Below, piece after piece: positions 15,577 through 23,287 of a DNA stretch of 44,219 nucleotides. The stretch spans positions 1 to 44,219 of the forward strand of contig RDYN01000053.1 of NCBI GenBank assembly GCA_004293365.1. Direction: 5' to 3'. The notes beneath the pieces are model-generated. The model worked only from the letters and a program-made list of their open reading frames with translations, searched no databases and had not been told where the DNA came from. Numbering within the stretch: position 1 is the stretch's first letter; each line of letters begins with the position of its first letter. Origin of the DNA: Oscillatoriales cyanobacterium (lineage in GTDB: Bacteria; Cyanobacteriota; Cyanobacteriia; Cyanobacteriales; Microcoleaceae). The position numbers were made by a program, and so were the translations under genes.

Positions 15577-17549
15577 TTACTATCTCCGCCAGTTGTCCGC
15601 GAAGTACCATCAGATGGCGCGCCATTGTAACTACCATGCCAAGGATCAGCGCACCATTCCCAAACATTGCCGTGCATATCGTACAAACCAAACCCATTCG
15701 GGGGAAAACTTCCCACCGGAGTAGTTTCTTGACGATAAAGTCCTTTCGGTGCAGAACCGTAGGGATTATTGCCGTCATAATTAACTAAATCTGGAGTAAT
15801 AGTCTCCCCAAAGTGAAAAGCCGTAGTTGTTCCAGCCCGACAAGCATATTCCCACTCGGCCTCACTCGGCAAACGATAGGTTTTTCCAGTTTTCTCAGAC
15901 AACTTCTGACAAAAACTTACCGCATCATTCCACGATACATTTTCTACAGGCCGTTTCTCACCTTTAAAACCAGAAGGGTTATTTCCCATCACCGCTTGCC
16001 ACTGTTCTTGAGTAATGGCATATTTCCCTAAATAGAATGGCTGGGCAAAAGTTACCTGATGTTGGGGGCGTTCACTATCACTACCTTCTCCCGACGGTGA
16101 ACCCATCATAAAACTACTCGCCGGGATATGCACCATTTCCAGTTTCACCCCATTACCCAAATCTTCCTCTTTTTGATAAGCTTTCCCCGACTGCTTGCTA
16201 GTTTGTTTCCCGTACTTATCCACCGCGATCATTTCAAAAGTAAATGCTTTACCTTTACTAGCTTCTTCCTCCCGCCGCAAACGTTCCGCTTCGGCTGCCT
16301 GATGTTGACGTTCCCTTTCCTTTGCTTCTTGACGCAAACGTTTCGCTTCCGCCTCCCGTTTTCTCTCCTCCAATACAGCCAAAGCCACATCGCGGATATG
16401 CAAAACACCCGGTAAACTCGGATTAATTTGCAACGCCAGATTAAAATCTTCAACTGCCCGTTCTAACTGTCCCAGCTTCTGATAAACTAACCCGCGATGG
16501 TGGTAAACACTAGCTTCATTCGGATTCAGCCGCAATACTTGGTCAAAATCAGCGATCGCGCCCTGATACTCTGCAATTTGATAATAAGCCAAACCCCGCT
16601 GAAAATTCGCCTCAAACCGAGAACCGTCTAACTGCAAAACCTGATGAAAATCTGTAATCGCCGAAGAATATTCCCCATTTTTTGCCCGTTGCAAACCCCT
16701 CCGCCAACAAGACTCAATGATACTTAACTGCAAACTCGCCCCCAAAACTCGCAAACATTCATTTAGCTTAGTTACATAGGGTTCATCATCAATCGTCAAA
16801 GCCGCCGCCAAAACATTTAATAACTGACTTTGTTCGGGAATCGGCAAACCGTGCAGCCTCAACCAATCTTGAACAGACAAATACAACTGTGCAGCAGCCC
16901 ACTGCTTGTCAGCCAAAATCAACAGAGATATAGCTAAATCCAAACGCAAATCAGGAATCAGTGCCGACTCTTGTTCAGCCAAACAATCATATAATTGCTG
17001 ATAATAACCAACCGCAATTTCCGTCAGAATATTCTGTTCGTCAGCGGGCATTTTTTTCAACATTTCCGGGAGTAACTGCGGTAGAAAAGGTGTTTTTCGC
17101 TCATCTGGAGGCAAAAACATCAGACAATATTCATCAACAATTAACCCCGCGATCAAAGCATGGCAAATGCAAATAAATTTTGTTAAATCATCGGAATCAT
17201 TTTTGTGAAAATGATAAGGGCGATGAATTTCGCTTAAATCTTCTCCTTCCTCTAGGGCTTCCCGTTCAATTTCCAAGATTCGTAAATTTTCCTGATAGCG
17301 TTTAACTGTTTCCTCACCAAAACGAAGATCGAAATCAGCCACAGGCTTACCAGAGTCAATATACGCTTGTCGTTTTGTTTGCCAATTCACAGCCCGTTGT
17401 TTGGCAAAATCATACAATATCTCAACCCAAGGTAACTGATTGATGGGAGTTTTGTAGCGATACTTTTTGAAATTAATATGCCAAAAGCCAAAACGCAGGT
17501 AAAACTTATCATGGGTAGCGGATGAGTCTAGAATCAGGGTAGGAATCAC
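15426..17549 (-). CDS. DGR target protein: TPR, coiled coil and C-type-lectin/FGE-fold variable domain
   Basis: A 707-residue protein. Residues 1-270 are unassigned. About 290-390 are three TPRs (for example GEYSSAITDFHQVLQLDG). About 395-435 is a charged coiled coil (EERKREAEAKRLRQEAKERE). From about 465 comes a formylglycine-generating-enzyme/C-type-lectin fold: VHIPASSFMMGSP, YAITQEQWQAVMGNNPSG, YRLPSEAEWEYACRAGT, DMHGNVWEWCADPW, then RGGSW. The last 49 residues are the VR, which in DGR proteins displays variable residues on a ligand-binding surface; binding, not sulfatase activation, is the likely role. The GTG at 17549 overlaps the upstream stop (GTGA). The same frame is open and protein-like 25 codons further upstream (GGSWRTNVFREEAAAENLF), which suggests a frameshift splits one longer gene. 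Confidence 0.85.
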   Translation of the reverse strand: MIPTLILDSSATHDKFYLRFGFWHINFKKYRYKTPINQLPWVEILYDFAKQRAVNWQTKRQAYIDSGKPVADFDLRFGEETVKRYQENLRILEIEREALEEGEDLSEIHRPYHFHKNDSDDLTKFICICHALIAGLIVDEYCLMFLPPDERKTPFLPQLLPEMLKKMPADEQNILTEIAVGYYQQLYDCLAEQESALIPDLRLDLAISLLILADKQWAAAQLYLSVQDWLRLHGLPIPEQSQLLNVLAAALTIDDEPYVTKLNECLRVLGASLQLSIIESCWRRGLQRAKNGEYSSAITDFHQVLQLDGSRFEANFQRGLAYYQIAEYQGAIADFDQVLRLNPNEASVYHHRGLVYQKLGQLERAVEDFNLALQINPSLPGVLHIRDVALAVLEERKREAEAKRLRQEAKERERQHQAAEAERLRREEEASKGKAFTFEMIAVDKYGKQTSKQSGKAYQKEEDLGNGVKLEMVHIPASSFMMGSPSGEGSDSERPQHQVTFAQPFYLGKYAITQEQWQAVMGNNPSGFKGEKRPVENVSWNDAVSFCQKLSEKTGKTYRLPSEAEWEYACRAGTTTAFHFGETITPDLVNYDGNNPYGSAPKGLYRQETTPVGSFPPNGFGLYDMHGNVWEWCADPWHGSYNGAPSDGTSRTTGGDSNRVLRGGSWDGNAVDCRAAFRNYGSAGYSYRGRGFRVAVALAVPSSLSSL

Positions 17550-18391
17550 GCGCAAACCGGCAAATAAGTTTTCCGCCGCCGCCTCTTCCCGAAAAACATT
17601 AGTCCGCCAAGAACCGCCATAAATTGTACTGGCCGACCATCGCTGATATACTTATCTAGGAAGGTTCGCAAATAGTTGCTTAAAAACTCCTCAGATACCG
17701 GAAAGTTTTGATTACCTTTAGCCGGATCGTGAGTCAATACTGGAGGTGATAAGAAAACTCGTAAAGTGGGTGTATCTTCGGGGTTGATGTTGGCAATAAT
17801 GTTTTCGGCGGTGACTAGAATCGGGGAATTTTCTAAGTTTTTTTGCTTGACAATGGCGGCAATTGCTGTTTCGCGATTTACCTGAGCAATTTCTCGTGCT
17901 AGAAGTGCGTCTAACTGTTTTAATTCTAGTTGAAGTTGACGCTGTTCGGCGATGCAGAATTTTTGCAATTCAGCGCGCAATACTTCAATTTGGGCGCTGT
18001 GTTCGCGGTTGAGTTTGCCTTCATTGGCTTGAAAATCTCGATTGAGTCGGGCTAATTTGTCTTGTAATTCGCGATTCAGCGTGCCTTCATGGGCTTGAAA
18101 TGCGATATTCATTTCGGCGAGGTATTTTTGTAAACCTCGGTTCAAATCGCCTTGTTCTTTTGTGATATCAAGACTGGCTTGATGTTGCAAGTTTTGGACG
18201 ATGGTAATTTTTTGTTGTAATTCTCGTTGTTTGTTGGCGTTTTCAATGGCAGTCTCTGAATTAATTGTAGCAGTAACAATGCCAGTTTCTAATATGCGGT
18301 CTTGCCGATATTTTTCTGGCATAAATATGGATTTGCAAGCATCGCCTATGTTACTCCAAAATCCTTTTTTTCCTGGTAATGCTTTGGTCAT
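17546..18391 (-). CDS. Coiled-coil protein upstream of DGR target (probable N-terminal half)
   Basis: A 281-residue protein. After a basic N-terminus (TKALPGKKGFWSNIGDACKS) residues 45-185 are a long Gln/Glu/Leu-rich coiled coil with near-repeats (GTLNRELQDKLARLNRDF and GKLNREHSAQIEVLRAEL). A compact region then includes PTLRVFLSPPVLTHDP and DKYISDGRPVQF. The last 25 residues (GKRRRRKTYLPVCA) look like out-of-frame sequence, because the other frame over the same bases continues as a plausible protein into the lectin-fold gene. The shift point is near 17618-17626. AGGAG precedes the ATG. It is probably the N-terminal half of the DGR target, or a translationally coupled partner. No family was recognised. 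Confidence 0.75.
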   Translation of the reverse strand: MTKALPGKKGFWSNIGDACKSIFMPEKYRQDRILETGIVTATINSETAIENANKQRELQQKITIVQNLQHQASLDITKEQGDLNRGLQKYLAEMNIAFQAHEGTLNRELQDKLARLNRDFQANEGKLNREHSAQIEVLRAELQKFCIAEQRQLQLELKQLDALLAREIAQVNRETAIAAIVKQKNLENSPILVTAENIIANINPEDTPTLRVFLSPPVLTHDPAKGNQNFPVSEEFLSNYLRTFLDKYISDGRPVQFMAVLGGLMFFGKRRRRKTYLPVCA

Positions 18392-18442
18392 AAATAATCG
18401 CTCCTAGGGTGTATGTTTAAGGGTTTAACCCTGTTGTATTAA

Positions 18443-18690
18443 TACCCGACAGAAACCGGGTTTTTCGGAAATCTTGGGGGACAATCAAATATTTGGGAAA
18501 AAACCCGGTTTCTGGGCCTCTCGTCTACCCGACAGAAACCGGGTTTTTTGGGAGTTTTTGGGTGAGAATTAAGTATTTGGGAAAAAACCCGGTTTCTGGG
18601 CCTCTCGTCTACCCGACAGAAACCGGGTTTTTTGGGAGTTTTTTTGTAATAACGAAGTATTTGGGAAAAAACCCGGTTTCTCATCTCCCG
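18443..18690. repeat. Three tandem ~84-bp repeats with AAACCGGGTTT motifs
   Basis: Units start at 18443, 18526 and 18610, each carrying CCGACAGAAACCGGGTTTTT followed about 50 bp later by AAAAAACCCGGTTTCT. Each unit can fold into a hairpin. They fill most of the 318-bp gap between the coiled-coil gene and the His/Gln-rich gene. Isolated relatives (GAAACCGGGTTTCT and similar) occur near 15152 and 15307. Both strands are open across the array, but this follows from the repeat, not from a gene. Confidence 0.9.
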
Positions 18691-18709
18691 TGTAGCCATG
18701 ATTAATCAA

Positions 18710-19489
18710 TTAAGTTTTTGCGCCGCCTCCTACTGCAAATAATAGGTGGGCTGCACCTTCTAAATTTGTATCGGCACGTCCTATTTCTTTATGGTCTACA
18801 TTATAAATGTGACCATTCTCTATTTTACCGATATAATTATCCGCTGAGTGATAATTATATTTATAGACTTCTCCATTGTCTTTGAAGTAACCGACTTCCC
18901 ACCCAGATGAATTATACATTGCATGGCCTCGAACATCACCGACATCAACGGTGTGACCGTTTAGCTGATGCAGATAAATGTGGCCGTTGTCCCGGATATC
19001 TATGTGGGGGTCGTTCATGGTACGATCGCCCCCAGGAACAGTGGCATAGGATGAGTTGACTGTCCAAGCTTGTTGATGATGGGAATCGAGGGCTGATGTT
19101 TGATGCCAGTCTTGATGTTGCGGGTGCTCAACCCATCCAGATTGGTGGAAATCTGGAATGATTTCTGGTTGGTTGACTGGGTGATTTAGATGCTGTGAAT
19201 CTAGGGCTGATATTTGATGCAAGTCGTGGTGTTGGTGAGAGAAGTCTTGATGTTGGGGATAGTCTGCCCATCCAGGTTGAGAGAAATCTGGTAAAATATC
19301 CGGTTGGTTGGTGCGAACAAAATTAGGCTGTTGAGAGCGATCGGGTAAATGATTTTGTGGTAAGCTCAGGTCGGAATGCGGATCTGAATGTTGAACGGTG
19401 TGTGGCGTGTCGATGCCTAAAGATTGCAGAAAATCATTGAGTTGAAATTGCGGGATATTTTGTCCGGCATCGGGAAGATGATTATTCAT
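18710..19489 (-). CDS. His/Gln-rich protein with internal duplication, unknown function
   Basis: A 259-residue protein. The N-terminal 150 residues are rich in His, Gln, Asp and Pro and contain a duplicated module (ILPDFSQPGWADYPQHQDF and IIPDFHQSGWVEHPQHQDW, each followed by SALDS). The C-terminal 110 residues are a string of short beta-type repeats: DNGHIYLHQLNGHTVDVGDV, YFKDNGEVYKY, IGKIENGHIYNVDHKEIGRA. They end in a Gly/Ala-rich AAHLLFAVGGG segment, resembling small beta-flower-like domains in which 'xNGxIY' strands repeat. No signal peptide is seen. The gene precedes the coiled-coil/DGR genes on the same strand, so it may belong with them, but a repeat array intervenes. The His content suggests metal binding, without proof. 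Confidence 0.6.
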   Translation of the reverse strand: MNNHLPDAGQNIPQFQLNDFLQSLGIDTPHTVQHSDPHSDLSLPQNHLPDRSQQPNFVRTNQPDILPDFSQPGWADYPQHQDFSHQHHDLHQISALDSQHLNHPVNQPEIIPDFHQSGWVEHPQHQDWHQTSALDSHHQQAWTVNSSYATVPGGDRTMNDPHIDIRDNGHIYLHQLNGHTVDVGDVRGHAMYNSSGWEVGYFKDNGEVYKYNYHSADNYIGKIENGHIYNVDHKEIGRADTNLEGAAHLLFAVGGGAKT

Positions 19490-19616
19490 GGCGAGTTACC
19501 AAAATAATAGCTAGGTCTTGATCGTAGCGGAAATTTTAAAATTCATACAGGGATTACGCAAAGTTGTTTTACAGGCTAGATATAGAACTATAAAGTTCAG
19601 TTAACGAAGCGTGTCA

Positions 19617-19735
19617 TACCAAATCTGGGTATCCTAGCCCCTTTATGACTTGGCGGTTGAAACCGCGTCTATACAAACAAAGTGTCCTCGGCCGACGGTC
19701 GAAATAAAGGGGGTTTAAAACCCGGATTTGGTATC
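19617..19735. repeat. Fold-back element with nested dispersed repeat
   Basis: The arms ATACCAAATCTGGGT (19617-19631) and ACCCGGATTTGGTAT (19721-19735) are inverted with one mismatch. The interior contains copy 2 of the GGCGGTTGAAACCGCG repeat (19652-19710). One repeat family appears nested in another. Confidence 0.75.
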
Positions 19736-19790
19736 ATTGCGAGGCCCGAAGCAATCACCAAGACTAAGATTGCTTCGTTCCTCGCAATGA
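19735..19790. repeat. REP-like hairpin (TCATTGCGAGG type)
   Basis: The arms TCATTGCGAGG..GAAGCAATC and GATTGCTTCG..CCTCGCAATGA form a long imperfect hairpin. The TCATTGCGAGG/GAAGCAATC sequence is a widespread bacterial dispersed palindromic repeat. It abuts the preceding element directly. Confidence 0.8.
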
Positions 19791-19796
19791 CAGATA

Positions 19797-19902
19797 TATA
19801 GCGGTTTTCAGAAAGATGAGGTATGGCTGACAGCTTATATAACCACTAAACGTATAGGGCCCAAGCCCAACTACCTACCTCACCTTTTTGAGAATTGCTA
19901 TA
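19797..19902. repeat. MITE-like element, copy 2
   Basis: This is inverted relative to 10324-10425. The shared ends (TATATAGCGGTTTTCAGAAA and, reversed, TATAGCAATTCTCAAAAAGG) and the shared interior GTTGGGCTT..GCCCT identify the same non-autonomous family. With the two elements before it, this fills most of the 619-bp gene-free stretch 19490-20108. Confidence 0.75.
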
Positions 19903-19972
19903 GATATTTATTTGTGTCAATAATTCAATGCTTTGATGTCGAGAATCTAATTAGTTATACAAGGGATTTAAA

Positions 19973-20079
19973 GGGTGTATCTCATTTTTATAATAAGCAT
20001 TTTTTAAAGAGCGGACTGAAGTCCGGACTACGAACCTTTTTTGAGCGGAACACTGTAAATGCAAAACTGAGATGCTCCC
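19973..20079. repeat. MITE 'GGAGCATCTCA', diverged copy
   Basis: It shares the AGCATTTTTTAAAGAGCGGA segment, the CTACGAACCTTTTTTGAGCG segment and the right end AAAACTGAGATGCTCC with the intact copy at 20851-20956. The left end is degenerate (GTGTATCTCATTTTT). No target duplication is recognisable. Confidence 0.8.
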
Positions 20080-20108
20080 GATTTAAACTTGTTTTTAAAA
20101 CAATAAAA

Positions 20109-20687
20109 TTATGCCATCAATTCATCCACCGCCACGCTAAAACCCGGCAACACAAGCTGAGTCTTCGCCACCTCACCAGGCTTAAATAAAACTGTCGCAC
20201 CTTGAGTAATTACTAACACCCAACTACTCTTCGGAAATAGCAGCCAAACTTCCAAACAACCAGACTCTAAATACTCTTGTGCTTTGGCAAAAACATCATC
20301 AGCAAAATCGTTAGGCGAAACAATCTCAGCTAGCAGCGGAAAACTCTGCGGCAAAACTGAAAACTCTCCAACTTGCGCCAACAGTTCAGGAGTAATATAA
20401 GATACATCTGGTATCCGTCCTTTTTTCCGAGTTTGACAAGTAACTTCCACATAAACCTCGCCCCCTTGAGCGCTTGAGTCCATGTAAATGCCCCAATACC
20501 GTACTAATCTGGCTTGAATGCGACGAGTCTTTGCAGTCATTCCCGGTTTCCCTACTACTTCTCCATTGACAAATTCTACAGGATGTTTAACTATAACTTT
20601 ACCGTCCGCCCACTCCGTCCCGTCAGGAGGATTTTGCATCCATTCTTCCAAAGTTAAATCTAATTGCTCTACACTAAAAGTTGTCAT
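20109..20687 (-). CDS. Uma2-family (PD-(D/E)XK fold) restriction-endonuclease-like protein
   Basis: A 192-residue DUF820/Uma2 protein, a family greatly expanded in cyanobacteria and folded like restriction endonucleases. The order of motifs fits: WADGKVIV near residue 28, the metal-site motifs RIPDVSYI and PLLAEIVSPNDFADDVFAKA (Asp, Glu and Lys of the PD-(D/E)XK core), and the LESGCLEVWLL strand. The ATG at 20687 was chosen over the TTG/GTG codons just upstream. Whether these proteins cut DNA in the cell is not established; many occur as solitary genes near repeats, as here. Confidence 0.9.
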   Translation of the reverse strand: MTTFSVEQLDLTLEEWMQNPPDGTEWADGKVIVKHPVEFVNGEVVGKPGMTAKTRRIQARLVRYWGIYMDSSAQGGEVYVEVTCQTRKKGRIPDVSYITPELLAQVGEFSVLPQSFPLLAEIVSPNDFADDVFAKAQEYLESGCLEVWLLFPKSSWVLVITQGATVLFKPGEVAKTQLVLPGFSVAVDELMA

Positions 20688-20850
20688 CTGATTCACCAAT
20701 TTTACTTACCATGTCGATTTTATCATATCTGCCAAAACATGAAAAAATCCTTGAATATGGGGCAGCCAGCCAGTCGCAGCTTGTTGGCAGATACCCCACA
20801 ACCAGAGTAATATATTCATAACGAACAAGTCAGTCAATGGCTATTAACCG

Positions 20851-20956
20851 GGAGCATCTCAATTTTGCAAGAAGCATTTTTTAAAGAGCGGACTCTACTG
20901 ACGTACTACGAACCTTTTTTGAGCGGAACACTGTAAATACAAAACTGAGATGCTCC
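20851..20956. mobile_element. Intact 106-bp MITE with 10-bp target duplication
   Basis: The terminal inverted repeats GGAGCATCTCAATTTT and AAAACTGAGATGCTCC (16 bp, one mismatch) bound a 106-bp non-coding element. The flanks CTATTAACCG occur on both sides (20841-20850 and 20957-20966), a direct target-site duplication. A diverged relative lies at 19973-20079. The remainder of the 517-bp gap 20688-21204 has no gene; GCGTCCATCCGCGTTCATCT near 21151 is another common short repeat. Confidence 0.88.
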
Positions 20957-21204
20957 CTATTAACCGAATTCCCGCATTCGGGCGCGTCGAAATGCCTAAC
21001 TTGGCAAAATATCGATCGCACTTGACAGCAATTTCTTGCGATCGGATGTGCCCGCAAGATACACTAGGAGGCGGAGTTTTCAGGGTTTTGTTTCAAAACA
21101 CCTCCCCCAGACTTCTGAGATTCAACCAGTTTCACCAACCTCTAACTATCCGCGTCCATCCGCGTTCATCTGCGGTTAAAAAAATCTTCCCTGAACACTA
21201 AAAA

Positions 21205-22524
21205 ATGATTTTATCCCAATTAGCCAAAGCCCTTAAAAAGCAACTAAAACTAGCAATCTGCCTTTTACTTGCCTTAAATCTACTAATATTAAGCGGCTGT
21301 CAAAACACCCCAAAAAATAGCGAGACAATCAAGCTCACACTGTGGCACGGCATCAATCCCCCGCCAAATCGCGACGTATTTAAAACCCTCACGGACAAAT
21401 TCAACCAAACGCATCCCCACATCCAAGTAGAACAAATTTACATCGGTCAGCCTGACCAACAACTGCCAAAAATCCTCACATCAATAGTAGGAAACGCACC
21501 GCCAGATTTGCTGTGGAACAATCCCACAATTGCGGGTAAACTAGCAGAAATGCAAGGAATTCAACCCTTAGAAAACTGGCTCGACAAATCCCCCATCAAA
21601 GCCGAAATCGATCCGTCATTGTTCGAGTCAATGGAACTCGGCGGACACATCTGGTCAATTCCCCTAGGCACTAGCAACACAGGCATATTTTACCGTCCCA
21701 GCTTGTTTGCAGCAGCAGGAATCAAAGAAGTGCCGCAGAATTGGGCGCAATTAAAGCAAACAGCCCGATCGCTCGCACAGGACACCAACGGAGACGGACG
21801 CACAGATCGACACGGCATAGTGCTCCCCCTAGGCAAAGGAGAATGGACAGTATTTACATGGCTGCCATTCATGTTCAGCGCAGGCGGCGAACTCCTGAGA
21901 GAAACATCTCAAACTCCTGTACCCCAAATAGACAATCCGGGTTCTCTCGCGGCCTTGGAATTGTGGAAGGACTTGTTAACAGAAGGTTCAGCAATACTGT
22001 CAGCACCCGAACGCGGTTACGAACTCGACAACTTTATCGCGGGTAAAGTCGCAATGCAAATCACCGGGCCGTGGACTCTAGCACAATTGCAGCAAAGTGC
22101 GATCGACTACGCAGTGATGCCTATACCCGCCCTCAAGCGCTCCGCCGCTGTTGTTGGGGGTGAAAACCTATTTTTAATGAAAACCTCACCAGAACGCGAA
22201 AAAGCAGCCCTTGAATTTTTAGAGTACGTTCTTGGTGAAGAATTCCAAACTGCCTGGGCCTTGGACACAGGTTACTTGCCAATTAACTTAAAATCGAGAC
22301 AGAGCCGAACTTATCAAAGTTTTGTGAAAAAAAATCCTGTTTTGGGAGTATTTTTAGAACAAATGAACTCGGCTCGATCGCGCCCAATTATCTCAGGTTA
22401 CTCTCGCCTGTCAGAAAATCTCGGCCGCGCCATAGAAGCAACTCTTCTCGGGCGCAACCCCCAAGATGCTCTTAAAGAAGCTCAAGAGCGTTTGACATTA
22501 ACCTTAGATATTGCTGTCAAGTGA
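21205..22524 (+). CDS. ABC transporter extracellular sugar-binding lipoprotein
   Basis: A 439-residue family-1 solute-binding protein. A basic N-terminus and hydrophobic helix end in the lipobox LSGC, predicting lipid attachment at Cys32 in the plasma membrane and export to the periplasm. The mature part starts KLTLWHGI and carries the typical FNQTHPHIQVE, PDLLWNN and GKVAMQITGPWTLAQL segments of UgpB/MalE-like proteins that bind oligosaccharides or glycerophosphodiesters. The specific ligand cannot be read. No permease or ATPase gene is adjacent, so it must work with components encoded elsewhere. A tandem heptamer array begins 4 bp after the stop. Confidence 0.92.
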   Translation: MILSQLAKALKKQLKLAICLLLALNLLILSGCQNTPKNSETIKLTLWHGINPPPNRDVFKTLTDKFNQTHPHIQVEQIYIGQPDQQLPKILTSIVGNAPPDLLWNNPTIAGKLAEMQGIQPLENWLDKSPIKAEIDPSLFESMELGGHIWSIPLGTSNTGIFYRPSLFAAAGIKEVPQNWAQLKQTARSLAQDTNGDGRTDRHGIVLPLGKGEWTVFTWLPFMFSAGGELLRETSQTPVPQIDNPGSLAALELWKDLLTEGSAILSAPERGYELDNFIAGKVAMQITGPWTLAQLQQSAIDYAVMPIPALKRSAAVVGGENLFLMKTSPEREKAALEFLEYVLGEEFQTAWALDTGYLPINLKSRQSRTYQSFVKKNPVLGVFLEQMNSARSRPIISGYSRLSENLGRAIEATLLGRNPQDALKEAQERLTLTLDIAVK

Positions 22525-22527
22525 GGT

Positions 22528-22596
22528 AGTCATTGGTCATTGGTCATTGGTCATTGGTCATTGGTCATTGGTCATTGGTCATTGGTCATTGGTCAT
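22528..22596. repeat. Tandem heptamer array (TCATTGG)n
   Basis: About nine perfect copies of the heptamer TCATTGG, followed at about 22624-22668 by degenerate TCATTAG/TGATTGG copies. Heptamer arrays of this kind are common in filamentous cyanobacteria. The rest of the 763-bp gap to 23287 shows no supported gene; CCGGGTTTTTTGCCCC near 22857 resembles the 18443-18690 repeat family. Confidence 0.92.
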
Positions 22597-23287
22597 GTTT
22601 TGCTGTCCCATTCGAGCGAAGGTTATTAGTCATTAGTCATTAGTTATTAGTCATTGGTGATTGGTGATGGGCAAGACAAATGGCGATTAGACAAAAATTT
22701 AGAATGGCTCTATTTCAGCAAAAAAAATGAAATACAGAATGATTTTTTTTTGGGGTATTTGTTTATTAGACTGCATTCAATCGCCAGACTCGAAGCCGGG
22801 ATTAATTGGTGGAAAATCCAGTGAAAATCAGCTTTCAGGCAATTGTAGTCAGAAGCCGGGTTTTTTGCCCCGCACTTACCTGAAAGCTGAGATGTTGCGC
22901 GGGTGTTATCGGCTCGTTAGATATTATTGAGCATGGTGCCTGATGTTAGAGTGAATAGAGTTGCGATCGCCCGACACGAAAAGACACCCGCAGTCGCTCG
23001 GTAATAAATCTTTAGCAAAAACCAACAATTAACAGACCGAATGCTTAGCCATCACAGATATATTGGCAAACAAGGGATGCTCCCGCAATTTATGCCCAGA
23101 TGCTATCCGTCGCACAGCAAAAAAAACCGAACCCTCAACGGCGTCACAAAAAATTATCTTAACAGGTTATTCCCTACCTACCACCCATGACCTACGATCG
23201 CCTAACAGACAGATTTTTCCTACCCCGTGCCTGTCCCGTGCTACCTACAGAAACCAAAACCAGCATCCACCTTTTCCCCAAACGACA

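Noticed and set aside
15426..17549. Annotation as a true formylglycine-generating enzyme
   Set aside because: The fold is shared, but the TPR/coiled-coil fusion and the hypervariable C-terminus point to a binding domain.
18439..18705. Overlapping open frames on both strands with repeated GFCRVDERPRNRVFSQ-like peptides
   Set aside because: They are produced by the 84-bp hairpin repeats being a multiple-frame open sequence; no start site or family supports a gene.
22727..22930. 67-codon open frame before the MASE1 kinase
   Set aside because: It includes pieces of the CCGGGTTTTTTGCC repeat and shows no family features; no convincing ribosome-binding site.
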